A DNA stretch of 64,000 nucleotides, from assembly GCA_964647395.1 (NCBI GenBank), contig CAZYHR010000001.1:33927-97926 (forward strand), given 5' to 3'. Under the pieces are notes generated by a model. It had not been told where the DNA came from and did no database searches. It worked only from the letters and a program-made list of their open reading frames with translations. Shown piece after piece: positions 8,216 to 16,580 of the stretch (position 1 is the stretch's first letter; each line of letters begins with the position of its first letter). This DNA is from Phosphoribacter sp964647395. GTDB taxonomy: Bacteria; Actinomycetota; Actinomycetes; Actinomycetales; Dermatophilaceae. The translations under genes were made by a program, and so were the position numbers.

Positions 8216-9019
8216 ATGACGACGGACCGACCCCATGTCGACCTCGGCGACCGACACGTCGCCCGACGCAACGAGATCCTGCGCGCAGAGGTCGGCTCGG
8301 GGGTGCACGGCATGGCCATCGCCGGCACCGACGACCACGACGAGCTGGCCGTCTATCTCGAGGAGCCCCAGCAGCTGCTCGGGCTCGCGGCGGCGCCCGG
8401 GCACTGGGTCTGGCGGACCCAGCCGATGGGGGCGCGGTCCGGGCCGGGCGACATCGACCTGACCTCCTACTCGGCGCGCAAGTTCCTGCGCCTCGCGGTG
8501 GCGGGCAACCCGACGATCCTCATCCCGTTCTTCGTCACCGGCGGCTCGCTCATCGCCACGACCGAGCTCGGCGACGAGCTGCGGGCCCTCGCGCCGCAGG
8601 TGCTGTCGGTGGCCGCCGGACGGCGCTTCCTGGGCTATCTCGACGGCCAGCTCGAGCGGCTGCTCGGCGGCGGCCGGCAGTCCAAGGTGCCCAACCGGCC
8701 CGAGCTGGTGGCCCGCCACGGCTACGACACCAAGTACGCCAGCCACGCCCTGCGGCTGGGCCGGCAGGGCCTCGAGCTGGTGTCGACCGGGCACCTGTCC
8801 CTGCCGCTGCGCGAGCCGGACCGGCTGCTCTGCCTGGCCGTGAAGACCGGACAGGTGGACTTCGCGCAGGCGCTGCGACTCATCCGCGAGAGCCGGGCCG
8901 AGCTCGCCGCCCTACTGGAGTCCGGCCGCAGCGCCCTGCGACCCGAGCCCGACCGCGCGGCGGTCGACGCGTGGCTGGTCTCGGCGCACCGCCGGCACTG
9001 GGCCGCGACCGGGCGCTGA
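8216..9019 (+). CDS. RlaP-type nucleotidyltransferase (Pol beta superfamily, RNA repair)
   Basis: A 267-aa nucleotidyltransferase resembling PF10127 (RlaP, RNA-repair-pathway DNA polymerase beta family). The nucleotide-binding GS motif reads GSGVHGMAIAG (about residues 29-39), followed by acidic TDDHDELAV in place of the usual DxD strand. A later GDIDLTSYSARKFLRL contributes the third acidic residue, and AGNPTIL follows as in the family. It probably adds or tests nucleotides at damaged RNA ends. Its position divergent from hen1-pnkp supports the role. ATG 8216 is preceded by GAGG at good spacing; an in-frame ATG at 8207 is the alternative. Confidence 0.82.
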   Translation: MTTDRPHVDLGDRHVARRNEILRAEVGSGVHGMAIAGTDDHDELAVYLEEPQQLLGLAAAPGHWVWRTQPMGARSGPGDIDLTSYSARKFLRLAVAGNPTILIPFFVTGGSLIATTELGDELRALAPQVLSVAAGRRFLGYLDGQLERLLGGGRQSKVPNRPELVARHGYDTKYASHALRLGRQGLELVSTGHLSLPLREPDRLLCLAVKTGQVDFAQALRLIRESRAELAALLESGRSALRPEPDRAAVDAWLVSAHRRHWAATGR

Positions 9020-9021
9020 GG

Positions 9022-9045
9022 ACCCGGCCCCGCGGCATACCGGGT
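9022..9045. terminator. Terminator-like stem-loop between convergent genes
   Basis: A 6-bp perfect inverted repeat ACCCGG / CCGGGT with a 12-nt loop lies in the 32-bp gap between the RlaP-like gene and the potassium channel. It has no T-run and the stem is weak, so this is tentative. Confidence 0.3.
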
Positions 9046-9051
9046 GTCTGG

Positions 9052-10818
9052 TCAGGCGGCCGTCGGGGGGTCCTTGCGCGCGCTGCGCCGACCGGTGAGG
9101 GCGCGCCAGATCCAGGTCTGCGGCACCTGGCGGCCGGTGGCGACGTATTCGGTCACCGCGTCGTAGTAGAGGGTCTCGCTGAGGATGCCGTGCGCCAGGC
9201 TGCGGCCGGCCACGAGCACCCCGTCGCCGGGCCGCAGGCGGACGTCGTCCTGGGGCGCGTAGAAGGCCTGCTTGCGGCGCAGCACGGCCAGCACGACGGC
9301 CCCGATCTGCTGGTCGCGGTCGTCCGGGTCGCGCATCAGGTCACCGACGGTGAACGACCGGCCGGCCCGCAACCACCGGGTCAACGACGGCGCGGCGCGC
9401 GGGTCGATGGCGATCCGGCGAACCTCGGGGGTGCGGCGGCCGCAGCGCTCGGTGATGCGTCCCAGCAGCGCGGCGGCCCACTGGTCGCTCTGATCGAGCG
9501 CATGGTCGAGGAAGGACGAGAACGTCGGGGTGGTGACCCGGGACACCATCTCGCGGGCCACCAGGTCGGTGGGCATGAACACCGAGTCGAAGTCGAGTGC
9601 CTGCACCATCGGCGCGTTGGTGTGGGCGCGCTGCCGCAGCACGATGAACAGTCCCGGGTTGACCAGGCGCGCGTGCACCGCCAGGGACATGTTGGTCGTG
9701 TCCCGTTCGGTGCCGGCGACGAAGCCGACCGCACCGGCGACGTCCGGGTCCCCATCGGCCGGGTCGGCGATGACCACGTCCTGGCCGGCGTCGCTGAGAT
9801 CGTTGACGAGTTCGGTGCCGAAATGCCCGTCGGCGCAGACGACCCAGCGACCCTTGCCGAGTTCCTCGCGGCGGGGCGGCAGTTCGGTGCCGCGGGGGCT
9901 CATCAGCCAGCTGACCAGCTGATAGGTCGACGGACGTTGCAGGGCCAGCAGCAGGTAGCCGCCGAACCGGTCGTAGGGGTTGATGACGGCGGCCGGGGCG
10001 AAGTCGTGCATATGGTCCTCGATGTCCCGGTCGCTGCAGCGGGCGATGACCGGGACCTCCGGCCGCAGCAGGTGCACCGCCATGACCGTGGCGAGGTTGA
10101 CCTCGTCGTCGTCGGTGAGCGCCAGCACGCCCGCGCACTGCGGATGTCCGAGCCCGGCCAGGGTGAGCATGGCCGGGTCGGTGAGGTCGCCGGCCAGCCC
10201 GGCCGGGTCGGAGCTCAACTGGTCGCCGGAGAGCACCTCGATGCGAGACTGCTGGCCGTCGATGACGACGAACTGCTTGCCCCAGCCGTCCAGGCCGCGG
10301 GCCACCAGCAGACCGGCGTGGCCGAAGCCGGCCAGGATGAGGAACGGCTCGGTCATCCGGCGCACCCGGCGCCGGAAGCCCTGCACCGCCACGGCATCCC
10401 GGAACGCCTGCTCCTGGAACAGCGAGGCCAGGCGCGCGATCGTCGTGGCCCAGCCGACGACCGCCATGTAGATCGAGGCAGCCACCCAGAGCCGCTGCGC
10501 CGTCGTGAAGGTGTAGGGGATCTCGCCGAAGCCGATCGAACTCGCCGTGTAGCTCATGAAGTAGAAGGCGTCGAAGGCCGACATCCGGTAGGGCCGGCCC
10601 TGGTCATCGATCCCCTCGATGAGGGATAGCCCGAGCACCGAGATCGAGAAGATCGTCACGAGCAGGAACAGCGGCATCCGCATGCGCCGCAACAGCATGA
10701 ACATCGCGTCGGTGGTCGGTCGCACGTCGGGCAACTCGACCCGGAGCCGGCGCGGGTCGTCCATCAGGCGCCGCCGGCGGTTGGCGGGCCGGGCGCTGAA
10801 GCCGGACAGGGGCGCCAC
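9052..10818 (-). CDS. Potassium channel with two TrkA-type NAD-binding domains
   Basis: A 588-aa membrane protein. Two transmembrane helices (about residues 50-70 and 110-130) flank a pore loop with the filter-like TASSIGFGEIPY. The C-terminal region has two Rossmann-type RCK/TrkA_N modules: one starting LILAGFGHAGLLVARGL, the other WVVCADGHFGTELVNDL. TrkA_C-like segments follow (FYAPQDDVRLRPGDGVLVAG). The filter GFG replaces the classical GYG, a known variant. It likely conducts K+ or a related monovalent cation under nucleotide control. It starts (GTG) 2 nt after the DUF6394 stop codon, so the two are co-transcribed. Confidence 0.85.
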   Translation of the reverse strand: MAPLSGFSARPANRRRRLMDDPRRLRVELPDVRPTTDAMFMLLRRMRMPLFLLVTIFSISVLGLSLIEGIDDQGRPYRMSAFDAFYFMSYTASSIGFGEIPYTFTTAQRLWVAASIYMAVVGWATTIARLASLFQEQAFRDAVAVQGFRRRVRRMTEPFLILAGFGHAGLLVARGLDGWGKQFVVIDGQQSRIEVLSGDQLSSDPAGLAGDLTDPAMLTLAGLGHPQCAGVLALTDDDEVNLATVMAVHLLRPEVPVIARCSDRDIEDHMHDFAPAAVINPYDRFGGYLLLALQRPSTYQLVSWLMSPRGTELPPRREELGKGRWVVCADGHFGTELVNDLSDAGQDVVIADPADGDPDVAGAVGFVAGTERDTTNMSLAVHARLVNPGLFIVLRQRAHTNAPMVQALDFDSVFMPTDLVAREMVSRVTTPTFSSFLDHALDQSDQWAAALLGRITERCGRRTPEVRRIAIDPRAAPSLTRWLRAGRSFTVGDLMRDPDDRDQQIGAVVLAVLRRKQAFYAPQDDVRLRPGDGVLVAGRSLAHGILSETLYYDAVTEYVATGRQVPQTWIWRALTGRRSARKDPPTAA

Positions 10819-10820
10819 GG

Positions 10821-11207
10821 TCAGTGCCGACGGAACGAGACGGTCTCGATGACCAGCAGGACGACCGAGACGATGTTGGCCAGCAGCGCCCCACCGGACA
10901 GCGAGACGATGCTCGAGATGGCGTGGATGTCCATCCCCGCGCCGGACATCTGGGTCGCGTAGACCGCGACGACCGCGGCGGCGATGAGCTGCAGCACCGC
11001 CACCAGGCTGGTCGAGAGGTGCACCGCGCCGATCTGGGTGCGGTCCCCGAACTTGAGCACCGTCGCGACGATGTTGACGACCACCGCGAGATAGAGCTCG
11101 GTGAGACTGTGGACGCGCGGATCGGCGATGTCGCCCATGAAGAATCCGAAGTTCAGCGTCGCGGCGAGCAGGACGAAAAACCCGAAGACGACCTTCTCGA
11201 GGTTCAC
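10821..11207 (-). CDS. DUF6394 family four-helix membrane protein
   Basis: A 128-aa protein with four predicted transmembrane segments and almost no soluble part. NLEKVVFGFFVLLAATLNFG at the N-terminus and KFGDRTQIGAVHLSTSLVA in the middle resemble DUF6394. GTG 11207 gives the family-like N-terminus (V/M-NLEKVVFGFF) and has a TATCCT hexamer 7 nt upstream; an ATG at 11231 lies upstream of that promoter and is unlikely. The stop is 2 nt before the potassium channel start, which suggests an accessory subunit or assembly partner for the channel; that is inference. Confidence 0.75.
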   Translation of the reverse strand: MNLEKVVFGFFVLLAATLNFGFFMGDIADPRVHSLTELYLAVVVNIVATVLKFGDRTQIGAVHLSTSLVAVLQLIAAAVVAVYATQMSGAGMDIHAISSIVSLSGGALLANIVSVVLLVIETVSFRRH

Positions 11208-11214
11208 GAGGGCG

Positions 11215-11220
11215 AGGATA
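11215..11220 (-). promoter_or_regulatory. -10 element of the DUF6394/channel operon, leaderless type
   Basis: TATCCT on the minus strand ends 7 nt before GTG 11207. It decides the start choice for the DUF6394 gene. Confidence 0.5.
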
Positions 11221-11353
11221 CCGGCGCGCATCCGGTCTCGGAGTTGAGTGGCCCGGTCGACCGGCGGGGGCCGGCGGGTCCGAAAGGCCCGACCTCGCTC
11301 GACCGTTCGGCCGATCTTGCCCGCTGCCTCCTGCTCTCGGCTGGCGGCCGACC

Positions 11354-11359
11354 TACCCT
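11354..11359 (+). promoter_or_regulatory. -10 element of the AadA-like gene, leaderless type
   Basis: TACCCT ends 6 nt before ATG 11366. There is no purine-rich ribosome-binding site between them. Confidence 0.5.
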
Positions 11360-11365
11360 CGTGTT

Positions 11366-12145
11366 ATGGCCACAGCAGGGGAGATGCTGTCGAGGCTGTC
11401 GGGAGATCTCGCTCATGAGCTCGGCGACAGCCTGCTCAGCGTCGCCGTGCACGGCTCCTGGGTCGCCGGTGACTTCATCGACGGGCGCAGCGGCCTGGGC
11501 GTGCTCGTCGTGCTCGCCGACGACCCGGACCGCACCACCCTGGGGATCATCTCGCACGTCCACCAGCGGCTGGTCCGGGACTTCCCGCGCTGGCGCGACC
11601 ACATCGAGATCGACTTCGTCTCGCCGGCCGCGGTGCACGACGTGCTGCACGGCACCGAGGGTCGCGTCATGGCTCGGATCTGTCCGGGCGAGCTGCTGCA
11701 CCTCGGTTTGGCCACTCCGCAGTTCCTGCTCAACTGGCGTTCGGCAGTGGAGCACAACCAGGTGCTGGTCGGCCAGTCGCCCAGCGAGCTGCTGCCGGAG
11801 ATCACCGACGCCCTGCTGCGCGAGGCGGTGCTCGCCCAGGTCCGCAACTGGCCGTTCTGGATCGACGACGTGCCCGGCGCCTCGGGCGAGGCCTATGCCG
11901 TGCTGACCGTATGCCGCGCAGCGACTCTGCTGCGCACCGGACGGTGGATCAGCAAGCGCGCCGCCGCCGAGGAGTTCGAGGCCTACTCCCAACGCTGGTC
12001 CGAGCTGGTCCGGTGGGCGCGGGAGTGGTGGTATGCCGGTGGCCTGACCCTCGAACCCTCCCGCAGCGAGGAGGTCCGCCGGTTCGTGCAGGAGACCTGT
12101 CACCAGCTCGACTTCGAGTGTCAGCCGGTGCCGGTCGCCGGGTGA
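11366..12145 (+). CDS. AadA-like nucleotidyltransferase homologue without DxD
   Basis: A 259-aa protein with the layout of aminoglycoside adenylyltransferases: a nucleotidyltransferase-fold N-terminus (VAVHGSWVAGDF near residues 27-38) and a helical C-terminal domain (VLTVCRAATLLRTGRWISKR) like the DUF4111 region of AadA. The strand that should carry SDxD reads SGLGVLVV, so both catalytic aspartates are glycines. IEIDF follows and keeps a possible third acid. It may therefore be a non-catalytic or altered nucleotidyltransferase; resistance should not be inferred. The gene stands alone behind a leaderless-type promoter. Confidence 0.7.
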   Translation: MATAGEMLSRLSGDLAHELGDSLLSVAVHGSWVAGDFIDGRSGLGVLVVLADDPDRTTLGIISHVHQRLVRDFPRWRDHIEIDFVSPAAVHDVLHGTEGRVMARICPGELLHLGLATPQFLLNWRSAVEHNQVLVGQSPSELLPEITDALLREAVLAQVRNWPFWIDDVPGASGEAYAVLTVCRAATLLRTGRWISKRAAAEEFEAYSQRWSELVRWAREWWYAGGLTLEPSRSEEVRRFVQETCHQLDFECQPVPVAG

Positions 12146-12230
12146 TCGGTCGCTCCCCCATCCGACCAGGGCCGCAGATCGACCTTGTGGGGGATACCCC
12201 GTCAGAAGCCAGCGGGTACAGTTTTGTTCC

Positions 12231-12890
12231 GTGGCATGGTGGCGCAGAGCAGAGGAAGCCGTCGGACCGAGCACCGAGCTCGAGACCGACGACTCGCAGT
12301 CCTACCCCCAGGAGACCTACGTCTCCCCCTTCGGCACTCCACCCCCTGACGACGACGAGCCGGAGCAGTCCGCCCCCGCCCCGGCGGTCGCCCAACCCGC
12401 CCCGGTCGAGCCCGCGCCGGCCCCGGTGCACACCGCTCCCCCGGCCCCGCCGCCGGCCCCGGTTCCGGCTCCGGACGCTGCTCCGGCCCCGGCCGCTGCT
12501 TCGGCGCCGGCCGCCGCCGCGGCGCCGGTCGCTGCCGCCACCGGCCCCCAGGCCATCGCCGATCAGGCGCTGCAGATCGCCGGTGCCCGCGCCGCGGTCG
12601 TCTTCGACGTCGCCAGCGGCTCGGTGCTCGCCCAGGCGAGCCACGACGGCACCTTCGACGCGGCCAAGGCCGCCACGGGCTCGGCCGAGATGGTCCGGGC
12701 CAAGCTCGAGACGATGCACCGGCTGGGCCTGCACCAGCGGATGGAGGACATCCAGGTGTCCTTCACCGACACCTGCCACCTCATCGGTGCGGTCGGCACC
12801 GACAACGCGGTGTTCGCGTTCCTGTCGATCGACAAGCCGTCGGTCGGCCTGGGCCGGATGCGCTTCACCAGGGTCCGCACCGGCGGCTGA
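12231..12890 (+). CDS. Pro/Ala-rich protein with Roadblock-like C-terminal domain
   Basis: A 219-aa protein not assigned to a named family. It begins MAWWRRAEEAV, continues through an acidic stretch and about 75 residues of Pro/Ala-rich low complexity (about 45-115), then has a compact alpha/beta domain (AIADQALQIAGARAAVVFDVASG to the end). The C-terminal region reads like a Roadblock/LC7-type fold, but this is a weak impression. Start is GTG 12231; TACAGT at 12217-12222 could be its -10. It has no signal peptide or membrane helix. The linker suggests a tethered regulatory or scaffold role. Confidence 0.6.
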   Translation: MAWWRRAEEAVGPSTELETDDSQSYPQETYVSPFGTPPPDDDEPEQSAPAPAVAQPAPVEPAPAPVHTAPPAPPPAPVPAPDAAPAPAAASAPAAAAAPVAAATGPQAIADQALQIAGARAAVVFDVASGSVLAQASHDGTFDAAKAATGSAEMVRAKLETMHRLGLHQRMEDIQVSFTDTCHLIGAVGTDNAVFAFLSIDKPSVGLGRMRFTRVRTGG

Positions 12891-12964
12891 CCAGGGACCG
12901 ACGGTCAACCGGCACCGTCGAGGCTGAGCCGATCCGCTCCCCGGGCCCGGCCGGCTCCGGAGCG

Positions 12965-12970
12965 TAGGCT
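12965..12970 (+). promoter_or_regulatory. -10 element of the CitE-like gene, leaderless type
   Basis: TAGGCT ends 6 nt before ATG 12977. Confidence 0.5.
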
Positions 12971-12976
12971 GATTCG

Positions 12977-13804
12977 ATGATCGAGCGGCCCGCCCTCACC
13001 CTGCTCTACGTGCCGGGCGATCGGCCCGACCGGGTCGCCAAGGCATTGGAGTCGGACGCCGACGTCGTCGTCATCGACCTCGAGGACGCGGTGGCGCCGG
13101 CGGCCAAGCAGATGGCTCGGGCCGGTCTGGCCGAGGCCGTCGAGGGGCACGGGACCCGACGCCGGATCCAGGTGCGGGTCAACGGATCGGGCACGGCGTG
13201 GCAGGCCGACGACCTCGCTGCGGTCGCCCTGCTGCCCGCGCCGGTGGCGGTGCGCCTGCCCAAGTGCGAGCAGCCGGCGGCGCTCGGCTCGGTCGTCGAG
13301 GCCGTCCCGGGGCGCGGCCTGCACCTGCTCGTCGAATCGGCGCTGGGGGTGGAGCGCGCCTTCGAGCTGGCCGCGAGTCACCCTGCAGTGCAGGGTATCT
13401 CGCTGGGCGAGGCCGACTTACGGGCCGACCTCGGGGTCACCGATGACACCGGGCTGGCCTGGCCGCGCTCGCGCGTGGTCTGCGCGGCCGCCGCCGCGCG
13501 GCTGCCCCCGCCGGCCATGGCGGTGTTCACCGACGTGCGCGACCTCGACGGGTTGCGGGCGTCGTGCCGGTTCGGCCGGTCGTTGGGTTTCCTCGGACGG
13601 GCGGCGATCCATCCCGACCAGCTCCCGGTCATCGTCGAGGCCTTCACGCCCACCCAGGCCGAGGTCGACCGGGCCATCGCCGTCCTCGCGGCCGCCGACG
13701 AGGCTGCGGCCGAGGGCAGCGGCGTGGTGGTGCTGTCCGACGGGCGATTCGTCGACGATGCCGTCGTCCGCCAGGCGCGCCGGGTGCTGGCCCTCGCCGG
13801 CTGA
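12977..13804 (+). CDS. HpcH/HpaI aldolase / CitE-like CoA ester lyase
   Basis: A 275-aa TIM-barrel protein of the citrate lyase beta-subunit-like family. LLYVPGDRPDRVAKAL opens the barrel, VVVIDLEDAV carries the acidic metal-site strand, LLVESALGVERAFEL holds the conserved Glu, and GFLGRAAIHPDQLPVI is the family C-terminal signature. Relatives cleave citramalyl-, malyl- or beta-methylmalyl-CoA into acetyl- or propionyl-CoA plus a keto acid. It is convergent with the CaiB CoA-transferase gene (60-nt gap), a pairing that fits activation of a dicarboxylate to a CoA ester and its later cleavage. The substrate is not determined. Confidence 0.85.
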   Translation: MIERPALTLLYVPGDRPDRVAKALESDADVVVIDLEDAVAPAAKQMARAGLAEAVEGHGTRRRIQVRVNGSGTAWQADDLAAVALLPAPVAVRLPKCEQPAALGSVVEAVPGRGLHLLVESALGVERAFELAASHPAVQGISLGEADLRADLGVTDDTGLAWPRSRVVCAAAAARLPPPAMAVFTDVRDLDGLRASCRFGRSLGFLGRAAIHPDQLPVIVEAFTPTQAEVDRAIAVLAAADEAAAEGSGVVVLSDGRFVDDAVVRQARRVLALAG

Positions 13805-13863
13805 GGCCGCTGCCCCCCTCCCGCCCACTGACGCCCGCTGACCCCGGTGGCCACGGTCGCCGG

Positions 13864-15099
13864 TCAGGCGACGATGCCCCGCTCGCGCAACGCGGCGATC
13901 TGCTGCGCGCTCAGGCCCAGCTCGGTGAGCACGGCGTCGGTGTCCTGACCCAGGTCGCGGCCGGTGCCGCGGATCCGGCCGGGGGTGCGGCTCATCCGCC
14001 ACATGACGTTCTGCATCCGGACTGGCCCGAGGCGCGGGTCCACGACCGTCGTGACCAGCTCGGCCGCCCGGACCTGTGGGTCCTCGAGCAGTTCGCTCGG
14101 GGCATAGACCGGCGCGACCGCCGCGCCGGCGGCCTCGAACGCCGCGATGACCTCGGCTCGCGTGCGCTGCCCGATCCAGCCGCCGACGTAGCCGTCGAGC
14201 AGGTCGGCGTGCTGGGCCCGCGACCGGCCATGGGCGAACCACGGCTCACCGACGACCTCGGGGTGGCCGACCAGGCGCAGCACCCGCTCCGCGATGGAGT
14301 TGGCGCTGGTCGAGATCGCCAGCCAGTGGCCGTCCTTGGTCCGATAGAGGTTGCGCGGCGCGTTGTTGCTCGACCGGTTGCCGGTGCGCTCCTGGTCGAT
14401 GCCGAGTTGGTCGGCGTAGATGATGCCGGGGCCGACCGCGGTCATGATCGGGGTGAGCAGGTCGACGTCGACGACCTGACCGCGGCCGTCACGCTCGCGC
14501 TGATAGAGCGCGAGCAGGACCGCCGACGACGCGGCGATGCCGGCGATCGAGTCGGCCAGGCCGAAGGCCGGCAGGGTCGGTGGCCCGTCGGGCTGCCCGG
14601 TGAGATGGGCGAACCCGCTCATCGATTCGACGAGCGTGCCGAAGGCGGGGCGGGCGGCATACGGACCGGTCTGCCCGAACCCGGTGACCCGCAGCAGGAT
14701 CAGCCCCGGATTGTCGGCGGACAGCACGTCGTAGCCCAGCCCCCATCGCTCCAGGGTGCCGGGTCGGAAGTTCTCCACGACGACGTCCGCCTCGCGGGCG
14801 AGCTGCTTGAGGACCGCCGCCCCGTCGGGCTGCCCGATGTTGAGCGCCACGGTCCGTTTGTTGCGCGAGATCATCGTCCACCACAGCGGATGGCCGTCCT
14901 TGGCCAGCCCGTGCCCGCGCATACCGTCACCCCGCTGCGGGTGCTCGATCTTGATGACCTCGGCCCCGAAGTCGCCGAGGATCTGGGCGGCCAGCGGCGC
15001 GGCGAGGATCGTCGAGAGGTCGAGCACCCGCAGGCCGGTGAGGGGCCCGTCGGAGATGTCGGGGGTCGTTGCCGCAGAGGGCTGCTGGTCACTCACCAC
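13864..15099 (-). CDS. CaiB/BaiF family (class III) CoA-transferase
   Basis: A 411-aa class III CoA-transferase, usual length. It begins GPLTGLRVLDLSTILAAPL, and FRPGTLERWGLGYDVL, GFGQTGPYA and LADSIAGIAA follow; the Asp of LADSIAG is the expected catalytic aspartate that forms the acyl anhydride. It is the last gene of the long catabolic operon and overlaps the end of the hydantoinase-like gene by 11 nt; GTG 15096 is an alternative start. It would move CoA from a donor such as succinyl-CoA to the acid produced upstream in the pathway; the acid is unknown. Confidence 0.9.
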   Translation of the reverse strand: MVSDQQPSAATTPDISDGPLTGLRVLDLSTILAAPLAAQILGDFGAEVIKIEHPQRGDGMRGHGLAKDGHPLWWTMISRNKRTVALNIGQPDGAAVLKQLAREADVVVENFRPGTLERWGLGYDVLSADNPGLILLRVTGFGQTGPYAARPAFGTLVESMSGFAHLTGQPDGPPTLPAFGLADSIAGIAASSAVLLALYQRERDGRGQVVDVDLLTPIMTAVGPGIIYADQLGIDQERTGNRSSNNAPRNLYRTKDGHWLAISTSANSIAERVLRLVGHPEVVGEPWFAHGRSRAQHADLLDGYVGGWIGQRTRAEVIAAFEAAGAAVAPVYAPSELLEDPQVRAAELVTTVVDPRLGPVRMQNVMWRMSRTPGRIRGTGRDLGQDTDAVLTELGLSAQQIAALRERGIVA

Positions 15100-16555
15100 G
15101 CCGCACGAACCTGCCCATGGGAGTGCCCACGATGTTGCCGTCCCGCAGCACCTGCGCGCCCCGGACCCAGGTGTCGGTCACCTTGGCGCCGAGCTCGAAG
15201 CCCTCGAACGGCGTGTACTCCTGGGTGGAGAAGGAGTCCTCGGCGTGAATCGTCCAGGTCGATCCGGTGTCGACGAGGCAGAAGTCGGCGTCGAAGCCGT
15301 CGGCGATACGGCCCTTGGTGGACAGACCATAGCGTTGCGCCGGGTTGAAGGAGGCGAGCTGGGCGATGCGCTGCAGCGACAGACCGCGCCGGCGCCCCTC
15401 GCTGACCAGGGCCGGCATGAGGTACTCGCTGCCCCCGAAGCCCGACTTGGCCGCGAAGATGTCGTCGCGGTCCTCCTTGCCGAACTTCAACTCGTCCTTG
15501 CAGCAGGCGTGGTCGCTGACGACCCAGTCGATGTCGCCGGCGAGCAGGTGCTCCCACAGTGCCTCGCGGTCGTCGACGGGCCGCAGCGGCGGGTTGACCT
15601 TGCCGCCGAGATTGGCGGCGTTGTCGATGTCCGCGACCAGGTGGCCGATGGTGACCTCGCGGCGGAAGTCGACGTGCGGGAAGGTCTTCGCCATGAGCAT
15701 CGCGGCCTTGAGCGCCTTGCGCGAGGTGAGGTGCAGCAGGTTGATGTTGGGCAGCCCCGTCTCGTCGGCCAGGAAGGAGGCGATAGTCACCGCCAGGCCC
15801 TCGGAGTGCGGCGGGCGGGAGGCACTGTACGCCGCCAGCCCGCTCAGCGACCCGGCCTCCTCGACGAGCTTGGTGTAGGCGGTCATGATCTTGGCCGTCT
15901 CGCAGTGCAGACCGAGCGAGATCGAGTCGGCCCGGTCGCTGAGCTTCTCACGGGCCAGCTGGACCCCTCGCATGACGAACTCGAAGTGCGCGAGGTCGTA
16001 GCGCTCCCCCGGCGGGATCATGAGGAAGGAGCTCTGGTCCGAGGAGCGTCCGTGCAGGCCGTGCGAGCCGTAGAACATGAAGATCTTGAACGACGGCACT
16101 CCGAACTCGGTGATGATCTCGGGGATCTCGTCGATGTGCTGCTTCATCATCGGTGCGAGGTGGAAGGCGTAGTCGACGTACGACTTGCCCTCCGACAGGG
16201 CGAGCACCTTCGGGAAGAACTCGCGGTAGGGCCCGCCCTCGTTGAGGTAGTACTGCCCGGTGCGCATGTAGGTGATGCCAGTCGTCACGCCGCCCTGCGC
16301 GCTGGCCCGGCTCTCGGAGTCGGTGTCCTCGTCGAGCGGGTTGTAGATGCCCCAGTGCTGGTGACCGTCGACGGCTCCGGGGAACAGCAGCCGGCCCTTG
16401 CCGTCGACGACCTCCCGCGCCTCGTCGGCGGGCAGGCCGGCCTCGACGGCGCTGAATCGGCCGTTGGTGATGCCCACATCGAGCCGCTCACCGTCAGTCG
16501 GACCGGCTTCGGGACGAACTACGATGACGTTGGTCACCAGGGTGTCGAACCTCAT
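15089..16555 (-). CDS. Dihydropyrimidinase/hydantoinase-like amidohydrolase
   Basis: A 488-aa cyclic amidohydrolase with a complete binuclear metal site: the HxH motif in VDGHQHWG (about residue 60), the carboxylatable Lys in SFKIFMFYG, His in LHCETAK, His in NLLHLTSRKA and Asp in VVSDHACC. Such enzymes open cyclic amides, imides or ureides such as hydantoin, dihydropyrimidine or allantoin. GGAG lies at good spacing before ATG 16555, which fixes the start. The neighbours (Asp/Glu racemase, flavoprotein, MmgE/PrpD, importer) suggest a cyclic amide or imide substrate, but no carbamoylase is present, so classical hydantoin utilisation is incomplete. Confidence 0.88.
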   Translation of the reverse strand: MRFDTLVTNVIVVRPEAGPTDGERLDVGITNGRFSAVEAGLPADEAREVVDGKGRLLFPGAVDGHQHWGIYNPLDEDTDSESRASAQGGVTTGITYMRTGQYYLNEGGPYREFFPKVLALSEGKSYVDYAFHLAPMMKQHIDEIPEIITEFGVPSFKIFMFYGSHGLHGRSSDQSSFLMIPPGERYDLAHFEFVMRGVQLAREKLSDRADSISLGLHCETAKIMTAYTKLVEEAGSLSGLAAYSASRPPHSEGLAVTIASFLADETGLPNINLLHLTSRKALKAAMLMAKTFPHVDFRREVTIGHLVADIDNAANLGGKVNPPLRPVDDREALWEHLLAGDIDWVVSDHACCKDELKFGKEDRDDIFAAKSGFGGSEYLMPALVSEGRRRGLSLQRIAQLASFNPAQRYGLSTKGRIADGFDADFCLVDTGSTWTIHAEDSFSTQEYTPFEGFELGAKVTDTWVRGAQVLRDGNIVGTPMGRFVRRGE

Positions 16556-16580
16556 TGCTGCTCCTCGGTTTTCGTGACGC

